In this document: in pieces, positions 1 to 9,500 of the stretch | How positions within the stretch are numbered: the first letter of the stretch is position 1 | Layout: every line of letters starts with the position of its first letter | Source of the DNA: JABWBR01 sp036741235 | GTDB taxonomy: Bacteria; Bacteroidota; Bacteroidia; Chitinophagales; Saprospiraceae | DNA length: 33,848 bases | Assembly (NCBI GenBank): GCA_036741235.1 | Contig: DAINSQ010000032.1 | Location: 1-33,848, forward strand | Direction: 5' to 3' | The notes under the pieces: generated by a model | The model's database searches: none | What the model was told of the DNA's origin: nothing | What the model saw: the letters and a program-made list of their open reading frames with translations, nothing else | Position numbers and translations under genes: made by a program

Positions 1-1250
1 CCGCCAACTTCGGCACGCCTACGGGTAACCCGCCAACACAACCGGGGGTGATTACCTTTTCATGGGTAGATCCTAACGTGAGCGGGGTGACGGTGCCCTC
101 CGGAACCGCGATATTCGAAGTTTGTTTTAACGTTACAGGCAATACCACAACGACGGTAAGTTTCACCAATACGCCTACCGCTATTGAATTTACCAACAAC
201 ATAGACCAGGTCGTTCCGGCTACTACCGATAACGGTACCGTCACTATCGGCGGCGGCAACAACGGTGGCGGCGGCGGCGGTGGCAATAACGGCAGCGATC
301 CAACTTTTACAGGGTTTGGCCTGGTCATTGCCGATGTTGACAATGCGCAGGTAGGCCAGCAAGTGTGTATGGATGTGCATGTTTACGATTTCAATAATAT
401 CGTAGGTATGCAATATTCGATCAATTACAACCCGGCGGAACTTCAGTTTGTATCGGTGGGGGGCTTTAACCTCACGGGGTTGACAGCCGGCAACTTTGGT
501 ACGCCCACAGGTAATCCGCCGACACAAGCCGGCGCCATTACTTTCTCGTGGGTAGATCCCAACGTGAGCGGGGTGACGCTTCCCGATGGCACAATCATCT
601 ACGAAATCTGTTTCAATGTATTGGACGATGTATGTGCTGAGGTTGATTTCTCGGGCACACCAACAGCCATTGAAGTCACTGACGGCAACGGCAACGTAGT
701 GCCATTCCAAAGCGACAGCGGCACGGTAGGCGCCGGTACGGATTGCGGTGGCGGCAATAATGGCGGCGGTGGAGGCCCCAATGGAACAGATCCAACCTTT
801 ACCGGTTTCGGCCTGGTAATTGCCGATGCAGAGAATGCGCAAATCGGCCAGCAAGTATGTCTGGATGTAGTAGCCTACGAATTTATTAATATCGTAGGCA
901 TGCAATATTCTATCAACTATAACCCGGCCCAATTACAATTTGCCTCGGTTGGGGGTTTTAACCTCACCGGGCTTACGGCCGGCAACTTCGGCACGCCCAC
1001 GGGCAATCCGCCCACCCAACCCGGCGCAATCACCTTCTCGTGGGTAGATCCCAATGTATCCGTATCCGGGGTAACGGTCCCCAATGGCACTGCCATCTAC
1101 GAAGTATGTTTCAACGTACTCGATGATGTGTGTGCAGAAGTGGTATTCTCGGGAATGCCTACGGCTATTGAAGTGACCGATGGCAACGGCAACGTAGTGC
1201 CTTTCCAAAGTAATAGCGGTACAGTAGCTGCTACGGCCAACTGTTTCGGC
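1..1250 (+). repeat. Tandem cohesin-like module repeats (492-bp period) with Gly-rich linkers
   Basis: Three copies of one module are visible, the first cut by the window edge. Copies 2 and 3 start at 303 and 795, giving a 492-bp (164-residue) period. They are almost the same protein: FTGFGLVIAD, GQQVC-DV, NIVGMQYSINYNPA, NLTGLTAGNFGTPTGNPPTQ and ITFSWVDPNVSGVT recur. Long stretches also match at nucleotide level, so duplication or gene conversion is recent. Linkers at about 247-302 and 747-794 are Gly/Asn-rich. Copy 3 carries a 6-bp tandem duplication (gtatcc at 1056-1061 and 1062-1067) that inserts Val-Ser. The total copy number cannot be known from this window. Confidence 0.85.
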
Positions 1251-4200
1251 AGCAGCGGTGAACCCCCCGTAATTATGGCCAACGTAACCAACGTATTGTG
1301 TCGCAACCAAAGCACAGGTTCTATCAGCCTGACTGTAACCGGCGCAGGCCCTTTCACCTACCAATGGAGCATTCCGAATGCCGGTAACGTGGCTGTAGTT
1401 GCCAACCTGGCAGCGGGCGCCTATTCTGTTACCGTAACGGATAGCCAGGGCTTGACGGCTACCGGCAGCTATACCATCACCCAACCGGCCACAGCACTTT
1501 CGGTATCGGTAGTACAAGCCCTTGACGCATGCGCCGGGCAGAACAACGGCCAGATTGTGGTGAACGCTACCGGAGGTACGCCGTCTTATACATACAACTG
1601 GATTCCGCCGGGACAACCCAACAGCGGATTTTTGAATAACCTGCCTGCTTTTGATTTTTATCGCGTAACGGTAACGGATGCCAACGGCTGTAATGCCATA
1701 TCGCCCTTTATCGATATCGATCAATTGGCGCCGATTTCGATTATTGGAGAAGTAACGGATATTAACTGCTCACAGGGCGCCAATACGGGGTCTATCGTTT
1801 TGAGCGTAACCGGCGGTAGTGGTACCTATCCTTCTATCAACTGGCAAACGCCGCTTCCCGATGGGCAGATGATGCAAACAGGCCTGGCTGCAGGCACTTA
1901 TTCTGTGACGATCACTGACTCGAACAACTGCTCGAATAACGCTACTTTCCAGGTAGAGCAGCAGGGAGGCGTAATTCAAATTACAGGTATGGCGCCCACC
2001 AATATTCAGTTGGGCAACGATGGTAGCATTAATTTATCGGTACAGGGTGGTGCGGGCGCCTATGCCTATAGCTGGACGGGTCCTGGAAACCAGACCTTTA
2101 GTACACAAGATCTCAGTGGCCTTAATATTCCTGGTCAATATTGTGTAACCGTAACGGATAATGCGGGTAGCTGTGCCGCCAACCAGTGTGTAACCCTGGG
2201 CGAAAACGTTCGAATCAACGCATTCGAAATACTCGGATCTTGCAGCGGCGGCAGTACTGGGGCTATTGATATATCAGTTTCCGGCGGTACCGGTCCTTAT
2301 AATTATGTGTGGCGCAATGCTGCCAATATTGTGGTAGGCACTTCGCAAGACCTGAGCGGGCAGGGCCCCGGCACCTATACTGTATTAATTACGGACAGCC
2401 AGGGACAACAAGTGACCGGTTCGTTTGACATCATGGGCCTTGCGCCGATTGTCATTCAGGGCAATGTAGGCAGCGCATCGACAGGCAACAACGGATCAAT
2501 TACATTGACGGTGACGGGCGGCGATCCCGGTTATTCCTACATGTGGAATACGGGCGCCAATACCTCGTCTATCTCGGGGCTTACTGCGGGGCAGTATTGC
2601 GTTACCGTTACGGATGGAAGTACATGCCAGGCAACTCAATGCTTCACAGTGACCAGCACGCCGCTGGGTCCAACAAGCGTCGTTCCTGCCGGCGTTTCAT
2701 GCGCGGGGCAGGAAGACGGCTCGCTGGTATTGGTAATGGCAGGCGGCATGGCGCCTTATACGCTGGTAATTGCCGGTCAGACGCTGACGAGCCCCAACGG
2801 TAGTTTCAACGTAAGCAATCTGCCGGCAGGTGTTGTTCCATATACGGTAACAGACGCGCAAGGAACCCCCTTTGCCAGCGAGGTTACCATTCCGGAACCG
2901 GAACCATTTGCACTCAACCCTACTATAGTGCACGACTCTGAAGATACAGGTTGTACGGGTAGCATTACGCTTGACATTACCGGCGGTACGGCGCCTTACA
3001 CCGTTCAGTGGAATACGCAAGCCGTCGGCCCGCAGATCATCAACTTGTGCGAAGGAACCTTCATTCCGCAAATCACCGACGACAACGGCTGCGTATATAC
3101 CTTTAACGAAGGGATTATACTCAACACATTTGCCGAATCGGCGGTAGTGAATGATGCGCTTTGCTCGGGTGATGAAAACGGTTCTATTGATTTGACGGTA
3201 AGCGGCGGAGAAGGGCCTTATTCCTTTGTATGGCGTCCGCAGGGGTCTATGACAATACTTTCAACTGAGGAAGACCTGCAAAACGTAACGCCGGGAACTT
3301 ATGTAGTCACGATCATAGAACAATCGGGCAATACGCTGACGCGCACTTATATTGTAGGCACTGAATCCGACCTGGCGGTAACCGCTTCGGCTTCGAGCAA
3401 CTACAACGGTTATGCCGTAAGTTGCGCTGATACCAACAACGGTTTGCTCGTCGCCAATGTCAGCGGCGCTCAGGGCAATGTGATATACGAGTGGGTATTA
3501 AACGGCGCATTGGTGGGTAATACCCAGCAACTAAGCAATGCAGTGGCTGGCAATTACGAATTGACGGTAGTAGATCAACTGAACTGTGAAGTAACGACTA
3601 CTTTCACCGCTACGGCGCCTGCTCCGATAGACATACAGGCCAATGTGCTTGACGCTTCTTGTCCAGGTGTAAAAGACGGCAGTATTCTGGCTGTTCCGAC
3701 AGGCGGCGCATCTCCAACCTATAATTTTGTATGGAGCAACAACGGCATCGGCCCCAGCCTCATGTTCCTTAATCCGGGCGATTATACCGTAACCGTGACT
3801 GACATGAACAATTGTCAGGCTGTTGCCACCTTTACCGTGAACAACCCGGAGCCGATTACCGTAGAAGTGCTCACCGAACCTGCAACTGATGATTGCAACG
3901 GCATAGCTCGCGCAGTTGTTACCGGGGGTACGGGGACTTACAACTACTTCTGGTTGAATGCTCCGGCTAGCGCTACTTCTCCGCAGATCATCAACCTGTG
4001 TCCGGGCGATTACTTTGTACAAGTGACCGACTCCAATGGATGTACATCTATTGATGGCGGCACTGCAATGGGTACCGTAGACGACCGTCGCTTCCCCTGC
4101 CTTGACGAGCGCGTAGTCATTACGCCTGATGGTAACGGAACGAACGATGAATTCATCATCTTCTGTATCAATGACCTGCCGCAAAATCATTTGGAAATAT

Positions 4201-4376
4201 ACAATCGCTGGGGTCAGTTGGTATTTGAGGCAGACAACTACGATAATACCTGGGAAGGCACGGATCAAAATGGCAATCCATTACCGGAAGGCCCGTACTA
4301 CTACGTATTGGAATACCAGGGGCCCAACGGCGCATTGATTCAGCAAAAGGGATCGATTACGTTGCTCCGGCAATAA
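1..4376 (+). CDS. T9SS type-B surface adhesin with cohesin-like modules and SprB repeats (5' partial)
   Basis: The reading frame is open from base 3, so the true start lies before the window; the in-frame GTG at 48 is inside a repeat and is not a start. The order is: a partial cohesin-like module (to about 245), a Gly/Asn-rich linker, a second module (303-735), another Gly-rich linker, and a third module (795-1245). About twelve SprB-type repeats follow (about 1270-4080), recognisable by GGxxPYxYxW and the GxYxVTVTD endings. The last 85 residues (from about 4113) are the gliding-motility/T9SS type-B C-terminal domain, with VVITPDGNGTNDEF, IYNRWGQLVFE and W-EGTDQNG-PLPEGPYYY. By family this is a very large exported, surface-exposed adhesin of the SprB class. 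The gene directly downstream encodes a PorP/SprF-type protein, the usual partner of type-B cargo. Ligand unknown. High confidence in architecture, none in ligand. Confidence 0.93.
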   Translation, partial: ANFGTPTGNPPTQPGVITFSWVDPNVSGVTVPSGTAIFEVCFNVTGNTTTTVSFTNTPTAIEFTNNIDQVVPATTDNGTVTIGGGNNGGGGGGGNNGSDPTFTGFGLVIADVDNAQVGQQVCMDVHVYDFNNIVGMQYSINYNPAELQFVSVGGFNLTGLTAGNFGTPTGNPPTQAGAITFSWVDPNVSGVTLPDGTIIYEICFNVLDDVCAEVDFSGTPTAIEVTDGNGNVVPFQSDSGTVGAGTDCGGGNNGGGGGPNGTDPTFTGFGLVIADAENAQIGQQVCLDVVAYEFINIVGMQYSINYNPAQLQFASVGGFNLTGLTAGNFGTPTGNPPTQPGAITFSWVDPNVSVSGVTVPNGTAIYEVCFNVLDDVCAEVVFSGMPTAIEVTDGNGNVVPFQSNSGTVAATANCFGSSGEPPVIMANVTNVLCRNQSTGSISLTVTGAGPFTYQWSIPNAGNVAVVANLAAGAYSVTVTDSQGLTATGSYTITQPATALSVSVVQALDACAGQNNGQIVVNATGGTPSYTYNWIPPGQPNSGFLNNLPAFDFYRVTVTDANGCNAISPFIDIDQLAPISIIGEVTDINCSQGANTGSIVLSVTGGSGTYPSINWQTPLPDGQMMQTGLAAGTYSVTITDSNNCSNNATFQVEQQGGVIQITGMAPTNIQLGNDGSINLSVQGGAGAYAYSWTGPGNQTFSTQDLSGLNIPGQYCVTVTDNAGSCAANQCVTLGENVRINAFEILGSCSGGSTGAIDISVSGGTGPYNYVWRNAANIVVGTSQDLSGQGPGTYTVLITDSQGQQVTGSFDIMGLAPIVIQGNVGSASTGNNGSITLTVTGGDPGYSYMWNTGANTSSISGLTAGQYCVTVTDGSTCQATQCFTVTSTPLGPTSVVPAGVSCAGQEDGSLVLVMAGGMAPYTLVIAGQTLTSPNGSFNVSNLPAGVVPYTVTDAQGTPFASEVTIPEPEPFALNPTIVHDSEDTGCTGSITLDITGGTAPYTVQWNTQAVGPQIINLCEGTFIPQITDDNGCVYTFNEGIILNTFAESAVVNDALCSGDENGSIDLTVSGGEGPYSFVWRPQGSMTILSTEEDLQNVTPGTYVVTIIEQSGNTLTRTYIVGTESDLAVTASASSNYNGYAVSCADTNNGLLVANVSGAQGNVIYEWVLNGALVGNTQQLSNAVAGNYELTVVDQLNCEVTTTFTATAPAPIDIQANVLDASCPGVKDGSILAVPTGGASPTYNFVWSNNGIGPSLMFLNPGDYTVTVTDMNNCQAVATFTVNNPEPITVEVLTEPATDDCNGIARAVVTGGTGTYNYFWLNAPASATSPQIINLCPGDYFVQVTDSNGCTSIDGGTAMGTVDDRRFPCLDERVVITPDGNGTNDEFIIFCINDLPQNHLEIYNRWGQLVFEADNYDNTWEGTDQNGNPLPEGPYYYVLEYQGPNGALIQQKGSITLLRQ

Positions 4377-4384
4377 CAGAACCG

Positions 4385-4421
4385 GCGGTGTGAGGTATGA
4401 CAATCGCATACCTTACACCGC
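4385..4421 (+). promoter_or_regulatory. Intercistronic 15-bp hairpin between adhesin and sprF-like gene
   Basis: Arms 4385-4399 and 4407-4421 pair over 15 bp with one G-U wobble, around a 7-base loop (acaatcg). It starts 8 bases after the adhesin stop and ends 47 bases before the next ATG. No U-tract follows, so it does not look like a classical terminator. A role in mRNA 3'-end stability or in uncoupling expression of the giant adhesin from its secretion partner is inference. Confidence 0.55.
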
Positions 4422-4468
4422 TACAATAATCGTCTATCACATATCCATCAACCATTAACCGATTTTCA

Positions 4469-5386
4469 ATGAAAAAGATATTTCTACTTATAGCATTGGC
4501 TTTGACCTGCAAGTGGGCGGTTGCTCAAGACGAAGCCATCTTCATGCACTATCTGGTTAGCCCCATCTTGATCAACCCGGCGGCGGCCGGTTTCCAGGAG
4601 GGGTTGCAATTGCAGGCCAATGCCCGCGCGCAGTGGACCGGGTTTGAAGATTCTCCTAAAACTTACGGCGCCCTGGCTAATTCGCCTATTGGCAAAACAT
4701 TCGGCCTGGGAGTAGGCGTATTGTCGGAACAGGCTGCGCAACTCAATCGTATGCGTGTGCAGTTGAACACAGCTTTTCGTTTTCGCATCAAAGAAAATTT
4801 CAAGCTGGGTATTGGTTTTGGCACGGAATACCAGCGCATGGTGGTGAGCAATGACGTTACCGACAACAACTTTTTCCAGGGCGGCGACGATTTGCTCGAC
4901 GATTTTCTGAACGGCAAAGGCGTTTTTGATGCAACCATCGGCGTTTACGGCACTTATCTCGAACACACTTATGTTGGGCTTACGTTTAACAACCTCGTGC
5001 GCAACAGGCTCGACGATATTGCCAGCAGCAATGACAATGGCTCGTTCCTGAAATATTATACTTTCAACGTAGGCCACCGCTTTGATTTGCCCGATCTCAA
5101 TGTAAGCCTGGAGCCTTCTGTATTGTTCCGTCAAATCAAAGACGTACCTTTTCAGATGGATGTCAACCTCAAGGCCGGCTTCTTGCAGGATCAGCTTATC
5201 GCAGGATTGTCTTATCGCTCAATAGGCGCGTTGGGTATTCTGTTGGGTACCAAAATTTCGACCTTCAATTTGTTTTACTCCTACGATGTGTCCTTCCAAC
5301 GGTTCCAGCGGTACAATACGGGCTCTCACGAATTTTCGCTGGCTTTCACGCTCAAACCGAAGGAAAAAGCTATCAAGGGGTACTAA
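4469..5386 (+). CDS. PorP/SprF family type IX secretion membrane protein
   Basis: 305 residues with a clean signal peptide (cleavage near AVAQ-D, residues 1-19). The family hallmark HYLVSPILINPAAAGF follows immediately, then alternating amphipathic strands typical of an outer-membrane barrel (LGVGVLSEQ, LGIGFGTEYQRM, FNLFYSYDVSF) to the end. Length fits PorP/SprF proteins (about 300). In this family, one member is core to T9SS (PorP), while others (SprF) are needed for secretion of the specific type-B cargo encoded next door. The position 92 bp downstream of a type-B adhesin supports the SprF-like, cargo-dedicated role. No good promoter is seen in the 92-bp gap, so co-transcription is likely. 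Confidence 0.93.
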   Translation: MKKIFLLIALALTCKWAVAQDEAIFMHYLVSPILINPAAAGFQEGLQLQANARAQWTGFEDSPKTYGALANSPIGKTFGLGVGVLSEQAAQLNRMRVQLNTAFRFRIKENFKLGIGFGTEYQRMVVSNDVTDNNFFQGGDDLLDDFLNGKGVFDATIGVYGTYLEHTYVGLTFNNLVRNRLDDIASSNDNGSFLKYYTFNVGHRFDLPDLNVSLEPSVLFRQIKDVPFQMDVNLKAGFLQDQLIAGLSYRSIGALGILLGTKISTFNLFYSYDVSFQRFQRYNTGSHEFSLAFTLKPKEKAIKGY

Positions 5387-5418
5387 CATAATTGGCAGTG
5401 GTTATTCATCGCAGCGTA

Positions 5419-5446
5419 TTGGCTTTTTTAGAAAAAAAAATGCCAA
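5419..5446. terminator. Inverted repeat after sprF-like gene, putative terminator
   Basis: TTGGC (5419-5423) pairs with GCCAA (5442-5446), and the T6 run at 5424-5429 can pair with the A9 run at 5432-5440 across a one-base bulge. It lies 33 bases after the sprF-like stop codon. The T-run is inside the stem rather than after it, so termination is plausible but not canonical. Confidence 0.4.
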
Positions 5447-5818
5447 AGGTTGTGCGATTTGATAATAAATGGTACCTTTATATCGGTAAACGGCTTTACT
5501 TGCAATGTGAACGTGCCGTTTCTACGGGTAAACGGTAAAGTGCCGAACAAAGGCACAAAACATACTATGGGAAGACTATCATTTCAGAAAGAGACCAAAG
5601 TAGTGTTCTTGTCTTAAATGGGTCTTCCTCATCAACCGGAAAAAACGGTGCTTATTCCACGAAATTATTTTACAGGCAGGGCAACTTCATTTTTCGCCCG
5701 GTCTGGGCAGTATAAATCAGATCAAAAGGGGAGAAGATTTTTGTACTGCCTTATTTGACATTTGGTGTAGTTTTTATATAAGCCTACGCTTTTTTCAGAG
5801 TTAACCTCTGAGAGGCAT

Positions 5819-5845
5819 CCTCTCCTGGAGCTAATCCAGGAGAGG
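5819..5845. promoter_or_regulatory. Perfect 10-bp hairpin with a competing alternative stem
   Basis: CCTCTCCTGG (5819-5828) and CCAGGAGAGG (5836-5845) are perfectly complementary around a 7-base loop. The left arm can instead pair with GAGAGG at 5810-5815 (loop cat), and that strand is part of a third stem, TCAGAG/CTCTGA (5795-5811). A short T5 run follows at 5851-5855. The mutually exclusive arrangement resembles an attenuator or terminator, but it could also be a dispersed palindromic repeat. Confidence 0.45.
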
Positions 5846-5909
5846 GTAGGTTTTTAGCCGGAGAGAAAAAAATATCAACTGTAGGGTATAAGTCATCCCT
5901 ATTTTTTTC

Positions 5910-5917
5910 TACTTTTG
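5910..5917 (+). promoter_or_regulatory. Possible -7 element (TACTTTTG)
   Basis: TACTTTTG matches the Bacteroidota -7 consensus TAnnTTTG, but no TTG/TTTG is found at the expected -33 distance. It lies about 640 bp upstream of the next gene. Weak candidate. Confidence 0.2.
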
Positions 5918-6313
5918 CTTTTGCTTTGAGAGGCCTGCAGATTCAAAAGAATTGTGCGGGTTTTCTTGTTTGAAACATCTCTGCAACGCGTTAGTCCGCA
6001 TTGCCCATTCCCCTGTCAATTCTATTGAGTTTGTCGGTACTGCTTGCATGCGTACGCACAATCCCTTGTACTTTATTTACCCGAAATTGTAACAAAACTG
6101 CCGGATTGGCGTAAGAGCAAGTAATACAAGCGATCAGCAGCAGGTATGCTGTGTTGTATAAAGATTTTTTAAGGCGATTGGATTGTATGTGATTCACGCA
6201 AGAACCGTTTTTCAAGTGTAAGCTTAAATCGGTTTTTGGGATGGCCTCTCACCATGCAGACAGGTGGGGGGCTTTTTTTTTGGAGAGGGGGAGAGGGGGG
6301 AGATTTTTTTTGG

Positions 6314-6342
6314 TTTGTAATACATTGGTAATCATAGTTTTG
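6314..6342 (+). promoter_or_regulatory. Bacteroidota-type promoter upstream of the hyalin/dockerin gene
   Basis: TTTG at 6314-6317, a 17-base spacer and TAGTTTTG at 6335-6342 match the -33/-7 pattern (TTTG, TAnnTTTG). A start near 6348 would give a leader of about 210 bases before the ATG at 6557. A homopurine tract and long T and G runs lie directly upstream (6266-6311). Confidence 0.5.
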
Positions 6343-6556
6343 GTGTTTTTATTGTCCAGTGGTGTTGATTTTGGCACGGTTTTTATTCTTTATTAACTGT
6401 CTTTGAAGTTTCCTGAAATCGCAGTGACACGGCGAGACCAGGGGTCAACTAGAAATGGTATTTGCACAAGGGAGTTGTGGGTAAAAGCACAACTGCCAGA
6501 CGTATGCGCCAACGCATGCTATGAGACTGCTTTTTTTCACAGCAAACTATTTTAAA

Positions 6557-9500
6557 ATGAAACACTGGACAAAATTAACAGGTAAATGGAGGCGGCGGGT
6601 TGACGGCGACGAAGGTCGCCGGCTACTGCTGTTACTACCGGTACTAATGATTGCATGGCTTCCCGGGTTATGGGGGCAATGCAACCTGGTGTGCAACGGA
6701 ACCTTAAACGCGCCGCTACAGGTAGCTGTGGATCAATCCTGTAGTGTGACGCTCAACCCTGACGCTATTTTGGAAGCCCCCCAATTGTGTCCCGGCGCCA
6801 AGAATATGATAGTGCGCACTACCGGGTCCAATAGTACCATCATAGTACAAGGTGTTGACCTGGTTACCTTTGACGCGTCGGCTTATATTGGGCAAGTGTT
6901 AAGCGTTACGGTAACGCATATTGCCTCCACTTCCTTTTGTGTGGGGCATATTCGCGTTGTAGACAACTTGCCGCCGGTATTTAATTGTGCGCCGATTGTG
7001 GCGAGTTGCTTTGTAGATACCGATCCTGATGTGATTGGTTATCCGGATGTAAGCGACAACTGCGACAGCCAGGTAACGCTTACGTATGTTGATGCGGTGG
7101 TACAGGATACTTGCACATCGGATACTGCTGCCATTATTTCACGTACATGGCAGGCTGTTGACAATGTGGGTAATGTGTCGCTTTGCGTTCAACAAATCAT
7201 TTTGGAGCGCCCCAGTCTAGACAGTATCGACTTCCCGAGAGATACCCTGTTGGGATGTTCTCAGCCGCCGCTATCGCCCGATTCGCTGGGGCGACCCCAA
7301 TTGGACAGCTTTAATATCCGATTGGATGCGATCTGCGATTGGATCGTCACTTACGATGACGATACGGTATCGGTATGCGGAACGATGGGGTATAATATTC
7401 TTCGAACCTGGCGCGTCATTGATGATTGCACCAACAACGAGCGTTCGCGAGTGCAAATCATTCATGTGAGGGATACCGTGCCTCCACAGATCGTATGTCC
7501 TAATAACTTGACTGTGAGCGCACTGCCAGGCCAGTGTTATGCCAGTGTGATGTTGCCTTTGCCCCAGGTTACGGACAACTGCGACAACAATTTCGGGATA
7601 AGCATTTCTACCTCATATGGCGCGCAAGGTATGGGGCCGCACCCCTTTGTACCGGTAGGGCAGCATATTATTCAATACGTTGCCTCCGATATATGCGGCA
7701 ATTCGAGTATTTGTACGATTACATTAACCGTAGTGGATGCGCAGGTGCCTGCCGCCGTGTGCGATGATAATGTCATTGTAGCCTTGCCCACCGGCGGTAT
7801 CGGTACCATTCAGGCTGTTCATTTGAATGAAGGCAGCGACGACAACTGTCCCAATCAATTATACTATAAAGCCAAACGCGTTAGTGCCGGGACTTGTAAT
7901 AACCTGAACGGCGACGACTCGCCGCTGACGGCCGGCTATCAGGAGTGGTTTGACGATAATGTCAAATTTTGCTGCGATGACGTTGGGGTGTTAAGCATCC
8001 CTGTCGCGTTGCGTGTGTACGAAGTCAACCCAGGGCCGGGCGCCGTGAATCCTGCCCGTGAACAGCTGGGTGGAGACTTGTTCGGCCATTATTCAGAGTG
8101 TATCATGAATGTAACGGTGCAGGACAACATTGCTCCATCTTTTAGCAGCCTCCCTCAAAATAATATTACGGTGAGTTGTTCTTCCAACTACACGGATATG
8201 GCCGCTTACGGCGCGCCACAGGTGAACGACAATTGCAGCGTTACAGTTGACACCGTAATCAACATTAATGTCAATGCTTGCGGCCAGGGTACCATTACGC
8301 GTACTTTTACGGCTACCGATGCATCTGGATTGAGCAGCAGTTGGACGCAAACCATTCATGTCGTAAATGACCAGCCGCTGATCGCCAGCCAAATCGTGTG
8401 GCCGCAAAATTATACCTCTTATCAGTGCGCTTCATCGGTAACGCCTGCCGATTTGCCGGCGGGATACAATTACCCGGTATTGCCACAGGGCGTTTGCGGC
8501 GATTTGAGTTATACGTATAACGATCAGTTATTCACAGTATCCCAACCTGCTTGTTTTAAAATTCTGCGCGAATGGGTAGTGCTGGACATGTGCCATTTCA
8601 ACCCCGACAACCCCAGTGGTGGCGGGCGTTATACGCGTACCCAAATGATTGACGTATATGATAATCAGCCGCCTGTGATCAACTGTCCCCCCACTGTTGA
8701 AGTAGGTATTAATGCCAATTGCAGTGGCGCCCAGGTGACAATGACCAATATAACGGGCACAGATTGCAGTAGCACTATCAGTATCACCAATAATTCGCAA
8801 TACGCTATCAATCATGGGCCTAACGCCAGCGGGTTTTATCCCAAAGGAGAGCACCTGGTAACATTCAGCGCCACGGACAATTGCGGCAACAATGCTACTT
8901 GCACCACTACAATCAGGGTAAAAGACAATACGCCCCCATCACCGATTTGCATTGTAGGACTATCAGTCAACCTGGTTTATGCTGATGGTGAAAATAAAGC
9001 AGTAGTAACGGCTCAGGCTTTTAACGGCGGCTCAGCCGACAACTGTACCAGCAGCGGCAACCTGCAACATTTCATCAGGCGGGCCGGTGGCAACCAGCTT
9101 ACTCCGCCAACAACAACTCAACTCAAGTTTACCTGTGAAGATGTTGGCAACCAGCTCATAGAATATTGGGTAACCGACCAGGCCGGCAATAGCGATTATT
9201 GTCTGACTTATTTGATTGTGCAGGATAACAACCAGCTTTGCTATGCCAACACCGCCTCGGGTATGATAGCCGGCGGCATATACACAGAAAGCGGATACGA
9301 CGTAGAAAACGTAATGGTACAGGTCATGGGTAGTTCAACGGGAAATATGGTTACCGGCCCTGACGGCAGTTTTGAGTTCCCTGACATGCCGTTAAACGAT
9401 AGTTACAGCCTGATGCCGCAGCGCAATGACGATCCGCTCAACGGCGTGTCCACTATTGACCTGGTGCTCATTTCCAAGCATATTCTGGGTACGCAATCGC

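Larger units (their letters stand above)
5387..6520. other. 1.1-kb non-coding region rich in inverted repeats
   Basis: No convincing gene is seen. Perfect inverted repeats are dense: AAACGGC/GCCGTTT (5488-5494/5515-5521), the competing CCGTTT/AAACGG (5516-5521/5530-5535), GTGCC/GGCAC (5540-5544/5552-5556), GGAAGAC/GTCTTCC (5569-5575/5622-5628), GGCAGTA/TACTGCC (5706-5712/5744-5750), TCAGAG/CTCTGA (5795-5800/5806-5811) and a 10-bp stem at 5819-5845. A 9-bp direct repeat GGTAAACGG occurs at 5485 and 5527, 42 bp apart. A weak promoter-like pair sits upstream (TTG 5450-5452, 20-base spacer, TACCTTTA 5473-5480). It may hold a structured RNA or a long regulated leader. Confidence 0.5.

Noticed and set aside
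1..1250. CRISPR-like or phage repeat array
   Set aside because: The repeats are long, coding, in frame and have no spacer pattern; they are protein modules.
60..1724. Two long minus-strand open frames opposite the adhesin (60-932 and 933-1724)
   Set aside because: They are shadows of repetitive coding sequence on the plus strand; their translations show no domain, signal peptide or family pattern.
5991..6215. Minus-strand 74-codon frame with a hydrophobic stretch in the non-coding region
   Set aside because: It has a signal-like segment but no promoter, no ribosome-binding context and no recognisable family; coding potential is not supported.
6521..6556. Earlier in-frame ATG of the hyalin/dockerin gene
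   Set aside because: It adds 12 residues in front of an already complete signal peptide; the ATG at 6557 follows an A-rich stretch and fits better, though 6521 is not excluded.
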